Source: Glutinoglossum americanum
Lineage: Eukaryota; Ascomycota; Geoglossomycetes; Geoglossales; Geoglossaceae
Direction of reading: 5' to 3'
DNA: 64,000 bases
Assembly (NCBI GenBank): GCA_020080175.1
Contig: JAGHQL010000014.1
Coordinates: 1-64,000, forward strand
In this document: piece after piece, positions 1-12,262 of the stretch
Layout of the letters: every line of letters begins with the position of its first letter
Numbering within the stretch: position 1 is the first letter of the stretch
Made by a program: the position numbers and the translations under genes
The notes under the pieces: model-generated
Told to the model about the DNA's origin: nothing
The model's input: the letters and a program-made list of their open reading frames with translations, nothing else
Databases searched by the model: none

Positions 1-3000
1 ATGGGGTGGTGGCTCGCTTCCCGGTGGTGATCCGCTTCCCGGTGAGCGACTCTAGCGTAAGCCCAGCCTCCACTCATCTTACTAACTGCCACTTCGGCCG
101 CATCCATGGTGCTAACAGCCGACTAAAAGACCCTCTTCTCGTCCGGGGTCTTCTCAGCAGATGGCGCAAGCAAGGGCGTAAACGCTTTCCAGCTCTGGCG
201 GCTCTACCTAGCATTCATAATCCCCCTAACCGTACTCGTGTTTCCCCTCTGGCTCAGCGGACCGCGCACGCGCAGCAAGCCGCGGAGCCCCTCTGGCAAA
301 CCCTTGCTGGGGTTACTGTGGACCCCTTCCTGGAGACTCCTGTTCTCCTCTAAGCCGCAAAAGGATTTGTAGGCGCCGTCGACGAAGAATACCGAGGGCG
401 AGCTCGCGCGGGATAGGGGCGCCGCGGCTCGGCGCAGGGCGTGACTGATATCTAGACCACCTTCGCGCCGAAGGGGCTCCCGCTTCGGGGGTAGCCTGGG
501 TTGATATAGGTGAGGATTGGTTGGCGAACTCGGCTGGGAGGAGCGGATCCGCGGCCCCGGGGAAACGGATCTCCGAGGTGGGCCTGGGGATATATGTTGG
601 CCGCTCGGACGGATTCACACTTTTCGTTGTTGGGGCTGTGCCTTGAGGGTCACGTGTGGGTTTCACCGCCAAGAATGTTGCGTGTTGGAATACCACCTCC
701 TTTACCCTCAGTTCTCCTAAAATTGAATTCCTCAAAAATCGCACCGGACCGTATTTTATACATCTCTCTGGCCCACCGTGTTTAATGCCGACTGGGTGAG
801 GCGCGTAGGTGATAAGCAATATTTCCCTTAGCCTTGGGCTATGATTGGCCGTCCGGGACCGTTAGCTGAGCGGGGTCCACCTCCATTCAGGCCGCTAGGA
901 TTCTCAATTTCGCAATATTATCATGAGCTCAACGAATTGAGCTCATGATACCGTAGGTAGAACCTAGGATGACGATATGGAGAGGGATGGCTATCTGGGG
1001 AGTCGCTAAAGCGGCGAGAACACTATTATTACAACTCATGCCAGAACCGCCATGCCTCCCAACAACCCTGTAGGCCCTACGCCAGTGCCCCGTCACGCCC
1101 TGTAATCTGCCTTAAACCCCAAGGGCAGATTTTCTTCGCCGGGTCCCGCGCTTACGTTTGAATTTAGAGGACAGGCTTGCGAATATGCGGGCAACAGCAG
1201 GGCCCAGAAGGAAAATGTCTACTAATTCAGATGGGGCAAGGGGCGGGAAGGCATCACTCGAGAGGGGATCTAGCGGGCAAAACAACCACGACCCGGAGGA
1301 GAAAATGATACATAATGTGTAGAGATATCAAATCCTGGACGACTGTGTACCCAATCCTGTCCATCGGGCCGGATGGATGCCCGTCTATTATTACGCACGG
1401 GCTAGACAAAAAGCGGTGGATAAAAATGAACATTTCGCGGATTAGATTATCATGCATGGTCGGGAAATAAATTGGAGATGACTGGGGCGCGTATGCCGCT
1501 GGCTCTGCGGAACCTCATTGGTGGGTCGGTGGGTCGGTTGGAGCTGAGGGGTTGGCTTGTGGGGATCCCTCGCTTCCCCGTCGCCTCTATAGTCGTTCCG
1601 CTCTTTGGCCAGCGGTTTCGCTAGGTCCGTCTTCGCGCACTCTACGTAGGTACTGCTTGTGTTGATGCGGCCCTATCCTTGCGATTAGGAATACGGCCAC
1701 CCTGGGGTGTTGTTCGCGGATCGCGGTTGGGGGGCGGGGTTTCCTTTGATTGTGGGAGGTGAGTCGGATGTGGAGTGTGTATCCGTGGCCCTTGGTATCT
1801 AATCGACCTAGTGTTGGTTAGCTTGGTTTCCATATTATCCTCTCGCCTTTGTTGTAGGGTGTTGTTATTTCTCGCGGATGGGGGCATGCTCGTAGCGTTA
1901 TACGGGCCGCATCTGAGCAACCAGCTTGGCAGGGGCGGCTTTATAGCTCTCATTCTAGCGCAGCACCCCCTACTCACCGGTTGAGCTTTGACCTTTCCAC
2001 TTCTTATGCACCCAAGCCCGGTATTCGTCGTCACATCATTTGGGAATTACGGCATGAGACTCACTACTATCCAATAGGTCGGATATTCTCTCTCGGATGG
2101 AACCTCCAGCTAGTAAGGCAACTGTTAGAAATGGGATTTCGCATGGTTTATTTTATGTGGCGTAGTGCTACTTGACGAGTAGATTGGCAGCATTCTTCTC
2201 ACTTCATGCTTAGTAGAATTAGCAACCGACGACATCCCTCCGCTCTAATATTTTGGCAGCCGTTAACCACGCAAGCCCTTTTGCATTGTTGCTGCTCCGA
2301 CACCTGGAGAGCTGGGGGTGATCGGGAGAGTGTTCGCTGCCATACCGCATCGGGCTCTGAGTGGTACCCGGTTCTGTGGCCGAATACATTGGCATAGAAA
2401 ACGAGATCTAATATCCCGGCATGGAACGGACTAGACTTTACGCAGCGCGGGAATTATGAGCGATTGCCTTGTAGCTGATTTGGCGCCGGTGTGGCGAGGG
2501 GCTGGGAAATAAAAGGGTAAGAGAGGGTAGAGCGAGCAGTGCGGGAGTTGTGAGGTTAGCAGAGAGAGGCTCCGGAACCAGTTAGCTAGGCGCTTAGTGG
2601 AACACGCACTGGTGACTGCATTGACTTAATTTCTCCATGTGGGACGCCACGAACCACGAACGAGCCCTGAGTGGGTTTGGTGGCACCAACATTTCAGAAT
2701 ATGGAGAATATGGTAGTCAGCAGGAGAACCATCGCCCTTTGCTCTTGTCTCTCGTCCCCACACCCATCAATGCCTGTTTAGAGTTGCGGCACTAGCCGAG
2801 CGAGCCAGCCCGAAATGCTGGTAAGCTTACTCGCTGCAGAGTTTGCTAGGGTCGATTTAGTTACTATCTACTTGCCAGCCTGGGACTCTCGATACCTGCA
2901 TCGCTCAGGGGAACTCTAGGATACTCACTAATACGGTGCTTGGCTAAGGTGCGCCAAGTCAAGTGTTGGGGGCTACGCTCAGGGATTGTTTGTGTTGCCT

Positions 3001-3459
3001 CGGGAAATTCCAGCGCACATGTCTTGCCCGGCCACCCCATCTTTCTGCCTGCAACCATGAAATACCACAACTGGATGGCGCTGTCCCCCTGATCGATCTT
3101 TGGGGCTAGGGACTCCACCACCGACGCCCTGCCAAGGGGGGGAGAGAAGAAGGCGTCCCCAATATGAGCCTCGGATATAACTTGAGCGATGGCCCCATCT
3201 TCTCGGTGAGGGTGGAGATCGTTCGTTTAAAATCCCCTACCATATTTGCGAGATACGTATTGTCCGTTTTCCAACTACCACCATTCATTAGAAACCAACA
3301 GGTCCGACTCTGGAGGAAGGTTCCTCTCTATGTTGCCGTTCTCACCGGACTCGGAGTCTTGAGTAGAGGTCCACTACTACTACGCAATCTTGTATTTCCT
3401 TCCTTCCTTACTATCTGTCTCCCCCCCAAAGGAAGCTGGTGGGTATTGACTGGTTACCG
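1..3459. other. Gene-free left flank
   Basis: No reading frame here looks like a real protein. The longest ones (for example 313-819 on the minus strand) are arginine/proline/serine-rich, have no recognisable domain and do not splice to neighbours. There are short G/T-rich patches (for example near 1500-1560, repeats of ggtgggtc). The only clear structure is a perfect hairpin at 919-950, listed separately. The stretch reads as old, decayed intergenic DNA. Confidence 0.6.
919..950. repeat. Perfect 14-bp inverted repeat, 4-nt loop
   Basis: Two perfect 14-nt arms (919-932 and 937-950; arm 1 tatcatgagctcaa) are separated by only four bases. The palindrome includes GAGCTC in both arms. It could extrude as a cruciform or fold as a strong hairpin in RNA. 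No gene lies within 2 kb and no target-site duplication is obvious around it. Confidence 0.85.
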
Positions 3460-5295
3460 ATGCAAGGTGCTGAGCTGATACTGCGTGCAGGGCAACTCAG
3501 TCTGATGCGAGCCCACCGAAACCCCGACTATTGGCAGATTCCCCACCAACAGGGCAATGGCCACGGCGTTCAGCCAACGGCCTGCAGCCCTTCACCCATG
3601 TGGCGACATGCCAGCCAGCGTATTGCTCACGCCCCCAAACCGACATCTTTTCTTGTGCCTGTTTTGGCGTTGATCTTGACGTCTACTATCACTGCCGCCC
3701 TAATACTTCTCGTGTTCACCGACCCTACCTTAGTTAGGAACACTGAATTCTCAAATTTAATTGCAAACGTTTGGACGGCTAGTATTTCCATTATTGCGAC
3801 GGTAATTGCTGCGTTTATTCGGGGCGAGCTCAAGGCCCTATGGCTTAAAGAAGTCGACCGTCAGCTGGAGAGCAATTACACCGGGGATACCAAAGGATAT
3901 CTCAACTCAACGTGGCGGACTGTCTTGCAAATCGGCACCATAATGGAACGTGTGCGCAACATCCGAATCGAGTTAACCTACCTTGTCGCTGCCCTGTTGT
4001 TTACCTGTATCGCGTCAGGGTTTAGCATTAATAAGGAATTTAAAAAGGTAGACTATAGTCCGGAGATACCTGACGGCAGCGACTACCTCTGCGCTAATAC
4101 TACGAGCACGCCACCTAATGCTCGAGATGATGAGGTTGGATGGGCTCTCGATAACGGTGACTACTTTGTTGTCCATAGCCATTTGATGGGCTGTCCGCCG
4201 TCGGAAGCACTTGCCCTTACCAGCAACATCAATCCTATCAGGCCAGCCGCGTTTGCATACTCGGACATGGGCATCGGTGTGTCGAGAGCAGCGATTGGGG
4301 CACCAGCATCAATCTATGGATGGGTTAACGGGCGAGACGAGGCAATTATCAAGCTGATCGAAGATTATAGCGTCAACCTTCAGGGCACCCACCAATGCGT
4401 CCCCGTCATGAAACAGAATCCCATCTCCTGCCGTCGCGGCGGGATGGTGGAACTATCTAGAAATAACATGACCGTCATATCCGATGACGAAAGCTGCACG
4501 GCCGGAGATGCATTTTTAGAGTCCGGCGCAGATCCACTAGAAGACCGAGTTATGGTGAAGGGCATGTGTGCTGGGGAAAAATTGGGAGAGGCTTCCATAG
4601 TTATGGCGGCGACCTCTGGCTTCGCGCCACTCCTTTCACGGGCTGTTGGTGAGCTGGAGGACCCCCCGCAGGGGCCTGGAGACTGGTTTGCAGTCACCTG
4701 TTCGGTCAACGTTTCACGAGACACCTTCGAGCACCGGTCCGTTGGCCTATACTTCCAAACCAACGTGGGGGCTTATGGTAGTTTTGGAAAGGCGTTAAAG
4801 GGCGAAGGGCGCTGCAGTGGGCCGGATCCAAGCAATGCGCTCATCGCAATGGCAGCGGCCGCCAACCAGAAGGTGCTTCTACAAAACTTTGGGCTGGACG
4901 GGTGGTTCCAGGCTCTCGCCGACTTGGCCCTCAATTCGAGCATGGATGGAGACTACGCCCCGAGAAAGGGACCCTGGGCCTTCAACGAATCCTCCAACAA
5001 CGCTCTCGAGGACGTCCTCGGCCTCACATCAGCCCTCGTCTCGTCGCGGATATATAACGAACGATCCCAAATGAGGCCCACGGAAGGCTACGCGGAGATT
5101 CTCGCGTGGCGGGTCGGCAGCGGTTCGAAATTCGCGCTCATCTTCGCCGTCCCTCCCTTTTTCGTGATGCTGTTCTTTTGGAAGCGTCTGGTGGTGCTCC
5201 GCGGCCTGCGGACCAGAACGGAAACCTCGAGCTTGGAGGATTTAATCGCTTATGGGAGGGAGGGAGGGCATGGTCAATGGGTGTCGCATAGATGA
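3460..5295 (+). CDS. Multi-pass membrane protein with large ectodomain (unknown function)
   Basis: A single open frame of about 611 residues. The frame begins with a GTG at 3439, so I take the first ATG (3460); the ATG at 3505 is an alternative. Near the N terminus are three hydrophobic segments (starting around FLVPVLALILTS, NVWTASISIIATV and LTYLVAALLFTC). Then comes an ectodomain of roughly 400 residues with scattered cysteines and N-glycosylation sequons, and a final membrane span before the C terminus (FALIFAVPPFFVMLFFW). This 3+1 topology recalls the fungus-specific DUF3176-type membrane proteins, and the protein at 26888-28735 has the same plan, but I cannot assign a function. The frame is clean. 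Upstream and downstream DNA is gene-free. Confidence 0.75.
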   Translation: MQGAELILRAGQLSLMRAHRNPDYWQIPHQQGNGHGVQPTACSPSPMWRHASQRIAHAPKPTSFLVPVLALILTSTITAALILLVFTDPTLVRNTEFSNLIANVWTASISIIATVIAAFIRGELKALWLKEVDRQLESNYTGDTKGYLNSTWRTVLQIGTIMERVRNIRIELTYLVAALLFTCIASGFSINKEFKKVDYSPEIPDGSDYLCANTTSTPPNARDDEVGWALDNGDYFVVHSHLMGCPPSEALALTSNINPIRPAAFAYSDMGIGVSRAAIGAPASIYGWVNGRDEAIIKLIEDYSVNLQGTHQCVPVMKQNPISCRRGGMVELSRNNMTVISDDESCTAGDAFLESGADPLEDRVMVKGMCAGEKLGEASIVMAATSGFAPLLSRAVGELEDPPQGPGDWFAVTCSVNVSRDTFEHRSVGLYFQTNVGAYGSFGKALKGEGRCSGPDPSNALIAMAAAANQKVLLQNFGLDGWFQALADLALNSSMDGDYAPRKGPWAFNESSNNALEDVLGLTSALVSSRIYNERSQMRPTEGYAEILAWRVGSGSKFALIFAVPPFFVMLFFWKRLVVLRGLRTRTETSSLEDLIAYGREGGHGQWVSHR

Positions 5296-8200
5296 TGTGG
5301 ATGATGCAAACGAGGAGTCTTGATTGCTATTTCCTTAATTCTCTATTTGTGTTTAATGGGGTTCGGCTTGGTTGGTGTTACTGCTGGGGGTGTTATCCTG
5401 TTTCGGTCCTCGGTGGTCGTGATCTTGTAGCAAGCATTGTTTCCCTTGCTTTGTTGTATTCTCCATTGTGGCGTACCCTTAGCAAATTGGGCCACTGTTC
5501 GCCGAGCGGAGGGCTCGCTGGCAGACGATATGCAGCTCACGAAATAAATGAAGGAACTGATTATGGATAAGGTACACACTACGTGGTCAATTTTGTTTCG
5601 GAAACGATTCCGGTCATCGTATTCTGAAGAATATGGATTTGCAAGGGTCATGACAGCCTCGGCGGTTAGACATCCCTTCCAGCCCACCGTCATTGGACCA
5701 ATGCCTTAGATGGTACATTTTATCATCGCTATATATATCGCCCCTCACATTCCACATGCAGCGGGCGGACTAGGGATCCCTGCTACGTCAAGTTTCAAAG
5801 TCCAACAAAATTCTGTTAACTTCATCCTTCAGTCGACAGGACGCCCCCTTCTCTCTCGAGCCGACCATGGACCTCAAATTCTATCATTTTATTGCGGGCG
5901 AAACCACCCAGCTTCGGCAGAGCTTGCATCGGGCACAACGCTTGAAAATACAGGATCGCTGCCGGTTCGGGGGGACGGCTCTGGTGAACCTAAGCAAGAT
6001 GGGCCGAATGAGAAAGAAAACCCGAGCACCTAGAGGTTTAGAGGCCATCTCATTTTCAAGGTGATACTTAGCCTCTAGAATCCTCGGCAGCGACCAACCA
6101 AGAATCTCAGGTTGAAGATAAATCTAACCCTACTACCACCCCGGGTACCCTAGACCTATGTCTCCTTGACTCCACCAGTGGCAAGAATAACAAACACCTC
6201 AAGTATTGATGTGCCCGATGGGCCTCCCGACTCAATCCTTACATCAACCGAAGATCTATTCCGGTGCTGGGCCAGTGCTGGAACACAGCGGCGAGCGGGT
6301 GTGTCTAGGCACCGCTCCTGCAAGTCACCATCAAATCGGTCGCTATGGAGACTGACCCATCACCACGGCAGGCCGTTAGTCAGCCCAGAAGAATCCGGGG
6401 TAATTTCGCGGCTCGAATTCCCACACTACGAGATCAATGTGGAAATTGAGGGAAACTACGAAAACCGAGCGCTGGGGACCCCGCAATGGGCTGTAGATAA
6501 GCTAGAGGGCTTTGGGCTTGGGTGGGGGATTTTAAAGAGCTGGATTACGGTACCCTGGCTGAACGGCTGGCCTGGTGTTGGGAAGCCAATCACTGTCCCA
6601 TAAATAACGCAAAGTGTTCTAGATGTTCTGGAAATACTGCCATGATACGGCAGTTCTTTGCTTCTGTAAGGCGGGAGACCCAAGTCCCGGCAATGCTGTC
6701 CGGCCTATACGCGCCCTCGCGGTTTAATTGGTGCTCACCATACCTAGCTCGAGGATAAAGCCGTAGGAACCTCGGGTAGACGGTTGTACTCTGCTTCATA
6801 CCCGCCCTAGCAGCTAGCTGGAACCCCCCCCCAAAGGCGTAACTTTGGGGTGCTTCTATTGTCATTTATGGCTTAGATGAATGTCTACGCGATGATGCTC
6901 TGGAGAGGGCCGAGCACAAAGCAGACGAGAGCCTCATTCAGGGGCCTATAGGACGCACCGGGGATCCCTGGGGTGGCGGTAAGGGTTGGCCCTGAGCGTT
7001 TTGGAGGCGGGGGTGTTGGCGGATGGGTCCTGCTGCGATCCGGGTTCTATGTATAACGCGGTTCGCGGTAGCGGTTTTCCCTGCGGGGTAGTTCGTGGGT
7101 AGTCAGGGTTTTGATTTTCGTAGATTCGGAGAGCTGTCGGTAGTGCTTGTGATCTGCGGGGCGAATCACGGTAAGTTTCTCCTTGGGTGGGTGTATGGGA
7201 ACGTGGATGCGGAGTGTAGTTTGGGGGTTGGACTTTACTTACGCGTAACTTAGAGCGAATGTAGGTGTTGGTAGGATAGTGGATGTCCTATTATCTGCCG
7301 AAATCTAGACTGGCCGTGGGTGTGGTGTATTTGGGCGATTCGGTTTCTGGGTGGCAGTATATGAGATCGGTCGTGTCTCTGAGAGTGCCTCCACGACGGG
7401 TAAATAGGTCATCCCACCAGCTATCCTACAACCCCCTTTCTATCGCAACAGGAGTTAGCTTCTACGCAATATCCCTTATTTGTCCTACACAAGTAATGGC
7501 GACCCGCCCAATTCGCTCACGCTGCCCAAAACCCTTCGTTCCCGGAAACTTCCCCCTCTCAGCCCTCGCTTCGCACAACTCCGCCACATCACGCCTAAGC
7601 GCGGATGAAATGTTCCTCCTACGCCGACAGCCATCACTGCCGGCACCTATTCCCAGTTACCGGATGCCCACAATAAAGATATGGCGTCGCTAAGGGCCAA
7701 CTAGATGCGTGGGTCTCTGACGACAGGTGAGCGCAGTCGCTCCCGAAGCCTGATCCCAACTTAAAACACGGGCCGATCATTAAAGGCGCCCCAGCTTCCT
7801 CCAATCGAGATTAATAGATGACACCGCAAATGCCATTTCGCTGGAACGAGGCTATGTGTCCGTCCCTGACTCAAGGAAGCCTAGAGGGCTTGGGAGGAGG
7901 CGTAAGCTTTTCCATCGCAAACCTTGTTTTCAGTCATATTATACGGGTTTCTCCACACGCAACTCTCCCCACCCCCAAGGCCTTCTCGCAAGCGTGCTCC
8001 CCTATATCGCTCCCCTAGCCCGTCAGCGGATATACTATACAGGAGACGTGAGTTCCCGTGAGATATCAGGCAGAGTTACTAGTGTGTTAGATTCTAGTTT
8101 CTGAAGCGGAGGGAAATGAAGGAGGCTGTGAGTCTTAAGTGTAGAGTTGGCTGGTTGGCCGGTTGCTGAGATTGGGTTCCTCTTCGGAGCGCACCCGACT

Positions 8201-8440
8201 GCTCTTCCTGGGAGGTTCTGGATGGCTGCGGAAGGGTGAGGACGGGCTCGATCTCGTGAGGCACCGAACACTCGGGCCTGCCTCGCTGAGCACTCAGGAT
8301 TCTAAGATTATCCTGTCTTACGCTGTCGCTTTAGCTCGGAATCTATGGCCAGGCCGATCCATAGGGGAATAGAGGGTGTGCAAGTAAAAGGGGAATAAGG
8401 GGATCCAGCACGCCTTGTTGTTAGCATACGCCCAATTGTC
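5296..8440. other. Gene-free stretch
   Basis: Open frames here are short, not conserved in composition and do not join through splice sites into a longer protein. The longest, 6166-6603 (145 residues), and 6522-6758, with several Cys and His, look like chance frames or very old relics. I recognise no family in them. No RNA gene was seen. Confidence 0.5.
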
Positions 8441-8448
8441 TATATAAA
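8441..8448 (+). promoter_or_regulatory. TATA box of the small secreted-protein gene
   Basis: A canonical tatataaa lies 200 bp upstream of the ATG at 8641, followed by a C/T-rich leader. It supports transcription of this locus at some time in the past. Confidence 0.5.
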
Positions 8449-8640
8449 CCCCATCCTACCCTCCCAAAAACTCTCCTCACCAAGCTTAGTCTCTATCTAG
8501 TTCTTCCATCAACTCGAAGCTACCCAACACATCATTAAGAGCCATTCCAACCGCCCAAACACTGCATCTCACCCGCAAACCGATAAAACAACACAACCAA
8601 AGACAATCTCCGGCACCCTAAACAAACCAACGACAATAAA

Positions 8641-8966
8641 ATGCTCCACCTTAAACCCACCACCGTCCTCCTCCTTCTCGCTTCCTCCCACCTGGCTCTC
8701 TCCGCCAGAGGTAAACCCCTCCCCCCCAAAAAGAGTGCCCGCCACCTTAACTAACCGATGTAGTCTGCGTCCGCCAATGGTTCGGCACCGCGCCTTCCTG
8801 AAATGGCGACTGCCCCCCGGGCTCGCGCGCTCTGGGGTACAACGATGTTGCCGGGTCGTGTGGCGACGGTGGGCCCGGCGTGACCGTGGTTTGTATCGGC
8901 CAGTCGGATAATAAGTGTGTTTTGGGGAATAAGGCGCTTTGCGAGGTTGCATGTGTCGATGTTTAG
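8641..8966 (+). pseudogene. Decayed small secreted cysteine-rich protein
   Basis: Exon 1 (8641-8710) encodes a signal peptide (a basic start followed by VLLLLASSHLALSA). A 53-nt intron (8711-8763) with donor GTAAAC, a CTAAC branch site and acceptor TAG joins it in frame to exon 2 (8764-8966). The mature part holds a WFGTAP motif, a CPPG turn, GSCGDGG and evenly spaced cysteines. This resembles the short fungal secreted proteins with a W-[FY]-G-T-A-P-F-C motif, which are effector candidates of unknown role. The splice signals, signal peptide and TATA box are all preserved, but the reading frame is interrupted, so the gene looks recently dead. I do not assign an activity. Confidence 0.55.
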
Positions 8967-10182
8967 GAGGGTGGTGATGACGCAGCCTTGGTGGGTGGTT
9001 GGGTGGTGGGTGGGTTCCTGAGGGGGAGTCGACTGTGGGGTTTTATATGGGTTAGGATGGCTCGGGGGGGGGGGGGGTTGCTCGGCGATGCTATGGTGTC
9101 GAGGAATTATTACCCCACCTCTTTCTTTGTTGATCTAATGGCTATTCGAGCCCGTGTAGTTATCCCCAAGGCGGTTAGTTGCAGGGTGATTGGATAGCCG
9201 GGGGCCGCCGGCTTCATCTTAAAAACGTGGTCTTTTCCGCTCTAGCTTTAATCTTCCTTCTTTCCGTGAAATCAATTGTAGAGCTAACAGGAGTGTGAAA
9301 GTGGGTAGTCTAGACGGAGGCACGATTACGGACTCGGAGTTGATTTGGCTAGTTGAGTCGCGCGGTGGGTTTAATACTGGGGCTAAGTGAGCTGAGGCGC
9401 TAGAGTTTGTGATGTATAGCGCATCTTAGAGTTCGCCAACTACGCCTAAGAGTGGGTAAATAAGGTTAAGCGTGCTTGCAATCCTCTGGTTTGCTTCTGG
9501 TTGGTCACTCGGGCTACCCTAAACTGGTCTCATGTCACCAGGCTATTGATAGAGCCGTAGCTATCGACCCTTCACCGCATTTCGATGGAATGACAATCAC
9601 ATAATGGGAGGCCCGGCTGCAGGGTGGCCTGAATGACCCCTGGAGGCTTATAAAAGTAGGACACAGTATGTCGTCCATATAAAACGCCCCGCTCCGGTCG
9701 AGATACCATTCTAGTCGAAAATGGACAGTGCCCGATGCCTGTGACACCGTATTGGAGCGCTATAGATGCCATTCCCTCGGTCTGTCCTTTATCTGCATGG
9801 CAAGCGGCCGGAATCACCGCACTGCAACTGTCGGCAACTAGAATCCCTGGTCCCCTAGTGGTACAACCTAAAACCCATCCCTAATGCAGATAATATTGCC
9901 GAATCCACCGGGATTACGAACACGATGGAGATCGGAGAAAACCCGCGCTTAGTAAGGTTAGATGCAGGCTTGTGGTGGCCGGTCCAGGAATATATCTCAA
10001 TGTCAACTACGAAGATGCTCTGAGAGGCGAGCCAATGCAACGTGCCAGAGAGAACCATTAGCAGGATCGCATATCGAGGAAGTTGGAGGAAGTAGGTACT
10101 GCGTTGGGAGCCAGATGGTGGACTAGAGACACGCAGAGGTTCCCGCTGATGTGCAAATCGGCTCCCGTGGAGTTATGGTGAT

Positions 10183-10822
10183 ATGGTCAAACTTCTCCAC
10201 TGGCGTGGGCGTATCCAGGTTGCAGTCATGGATGTTTTTCATACTTTAGTATCAAGAGGCCTCACCTCTCCGGTCGGCCTATCGCAGCCTATCGCCATTG
10301 CCGAATATGATGAGGAAGTGCAAGATTTGGTAGGGCTTCCGGCTTGCTTTAGGGGTGTTGTGATCGAAATGTTACAAAAGGTCTATTGCACCTATGGCCT
10401 CGATTTTGAGGACCCACCTCAATGTCTAGTAGTCCTCACCCTGAGTGGATTCGAAGCTCCTATTCGCAAAATCCTAGACATGATCATGGAGAGTAGCTCC
10501 CGGAGGAGTTTGGTGAAGAACTCCATGACGAATACCTACAGCGCAAGACCGATGATCCGAAAGCGGTAACTTCATAGCCCTAAATCCCAACATCTGCCTC
10601 AACAAACCAAACAGAGAAGCGTCATGGGGATTTTGGCTTCCGTGCGGACTGCAGACGAACGACGCAGATGTCGTAGCTGACGCGTTTAATACCAGGAAGA
10701 GGTGCTTCAGAGACTGGTATGGCCTACCGAAGGAGCAGCTGCGTCTAGAAGAAGAGCAGGCTGAGTATTTCAACAAATACCCGGATCACGAGCACGGCCT
10801 TTGCCCAGCGGGTCTTACCTAA
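10183..10822 (+). pseudogene. Coding relic of an unrecognised protein
   Basis: A frame of 128 residues (10183-10569) with protein-like composition is followed in another frame by an acidic, aromatic-rich stretch. That stretch includes NDADVVADAFNTR, RDWYGLPKEQ and EYFNKYPDHEHG and ends near 10822. A possible intron starts around 10568 (donor GTAACT) and ends near 10612 (acceptor CAG), but the frame also shifts near 10500. The two blocks look like one former gene broken by at least one frameshift. I do not recognise the family. Confidence 0.35.
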
Positions 10823-11858
10823 CACTCGAGCCATCTCAATCCGGCGGCGAGCATCGGAAATGACGGCGTTTGGGACATTGCCTAGGCCCACGCAGGGGAT
10901 AGAGGGGGAGCTTATAGGCACCTGGTTGCTAGCAACGTCGACGCTAATATTTAGTGGATTAAGTTACCGGGTTATTAATGTATGATCGACCCCCGGCTAG
11001 CAAGACCTGGAATAGGTGTTGACGGTTTGCGTCGGAAGCAATGGTGTGACCGAGAGCCAGCCCCTTATCCCCGTCGCACCACGACCCACATTACGTGATC
11101 TTAGCCCACCCACATAATCTATCGTATAGCCTCCCGGAGGGGTTTATTCAAGGCTAAAGGGGTTCTCTGATCTGAGTCCAAACCGCCTCAGGTGGTACGA
11201 TCGAACATGTATATAGTATTCTTACAACGACTAGTCTAACTTAGGAAATGAATTCGGTGTCCTGTTCCCAATTTATTAGGGTATTTGCATGGTCTAACTA
11301 AAGCCCCTTGAGGGCCCCTTAGGTCTAATATTAGTAGTACCGAGATATTTCCGGCTCTCTAAGGGAAGCTCTGAGTTGCCGTGGATCTGCTGGATCGATT
11401 CTACGCTTCGGACCCCGGCTAGCTAGCATATAAGAGTTGTAAGTTATATAATTCTATCCTATTAGTCAACGTTGCTCTATATGCTCGCTCCGGTCTCATT
11501 TTGTAAGGTAATCTCCAACAATTGCCACTATCCCCGGGGCTTCACCGGTAGCCCGAAGGGCACCTGCTCCGTAGATAACCCGCTCAAGGCAAGTAATAGT
11601 AACACTTGCGCTAGTAAATTAAGGTCAAGTGCAAGAGCTATTATCCAGAGATCATATAGGCGTTTGCCGCCCGAGGTACGCCGCTGATACCGGAGAGCGT
11701 ATGAAGCGGCAGGGTCCAAAGCCGAACCCCTCGAGAAGACGGATTGGTGATGAAGATTGAGCGGTTGGGGCATACGGTGCATATAAAGGAGTGGCAGAAT
11801 GGCTAGCTGTATTCTCGAAGGGTTAACTAACTAGCAGACGAGAACTCGTATTGCCAGA

Positions 11859-11881
11859 ATTAATACCAACTCGGTATTAAT
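11859..11881. repeat. Short perfect inverted repeat (9 bp, 5-nt loop)
   Basis: attaatacc at 11859-11867 is repeated inverted at 11873-11881 around the loop aactc. It is AT-rich and may be chance. No gene boundary is nearby. Confidence 0.4.
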
Positions 11882-12262
11882 GGTATATACACAGGGGCTC
11901 GTGGGCTAGTGTTAATGGCCTAGCCACATTATCTAACAATTAATATGTGTGGCAATGTATGGGGTGGCTGGAAGCATGGTTAATGGTGGGGGGAAATAGT
12001 CCCGGGGACATGAAAATTGGGAGTACGGGCTACGTAGTAACCGGTGCGGATGGATAAACTTGCTAAGAGAATCCGGCGTAGATTCGCGACCTTCATCCCC
12101 GCGCTATCATTTCCATACCCACATCCCCTAGGATCTGTATCGTGACAAAGGCCAACGGGCATAACATAGTTAGGGTAAGGTAACTAAAGAGCTACTCAGG
12201 GCTAGTGCTCATCAGACTTACAAATAGCGATAAGTCTCTAGTCGAAAAAGCCTACACTAGTA

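Larger units (their letters stand above)
8967..12262. other. Gene-free stretch with one coding relic
   Basis: No intact gene. It contains a run of 12 or more G at about 9066-9077, the coding relic at 10183-10822 and the small hairpin at 11859-11881, both listed separately. Other frames are short and without recognisable composition. Confidence 0.5.

Noticed and set aside
313-819. Minus-strand frame of 168 residues near the left end
   Set aside because: Arg/Pro/Ser-rich chance composition, no intron or domain support, overlapping other equally open frames.
6166-6758. Possible zinc-knuckle-like protein (several Cys and His)
   Set aside because: Cysteine spacing fits no known knuckle, and the neighbouring frames do not extend it.
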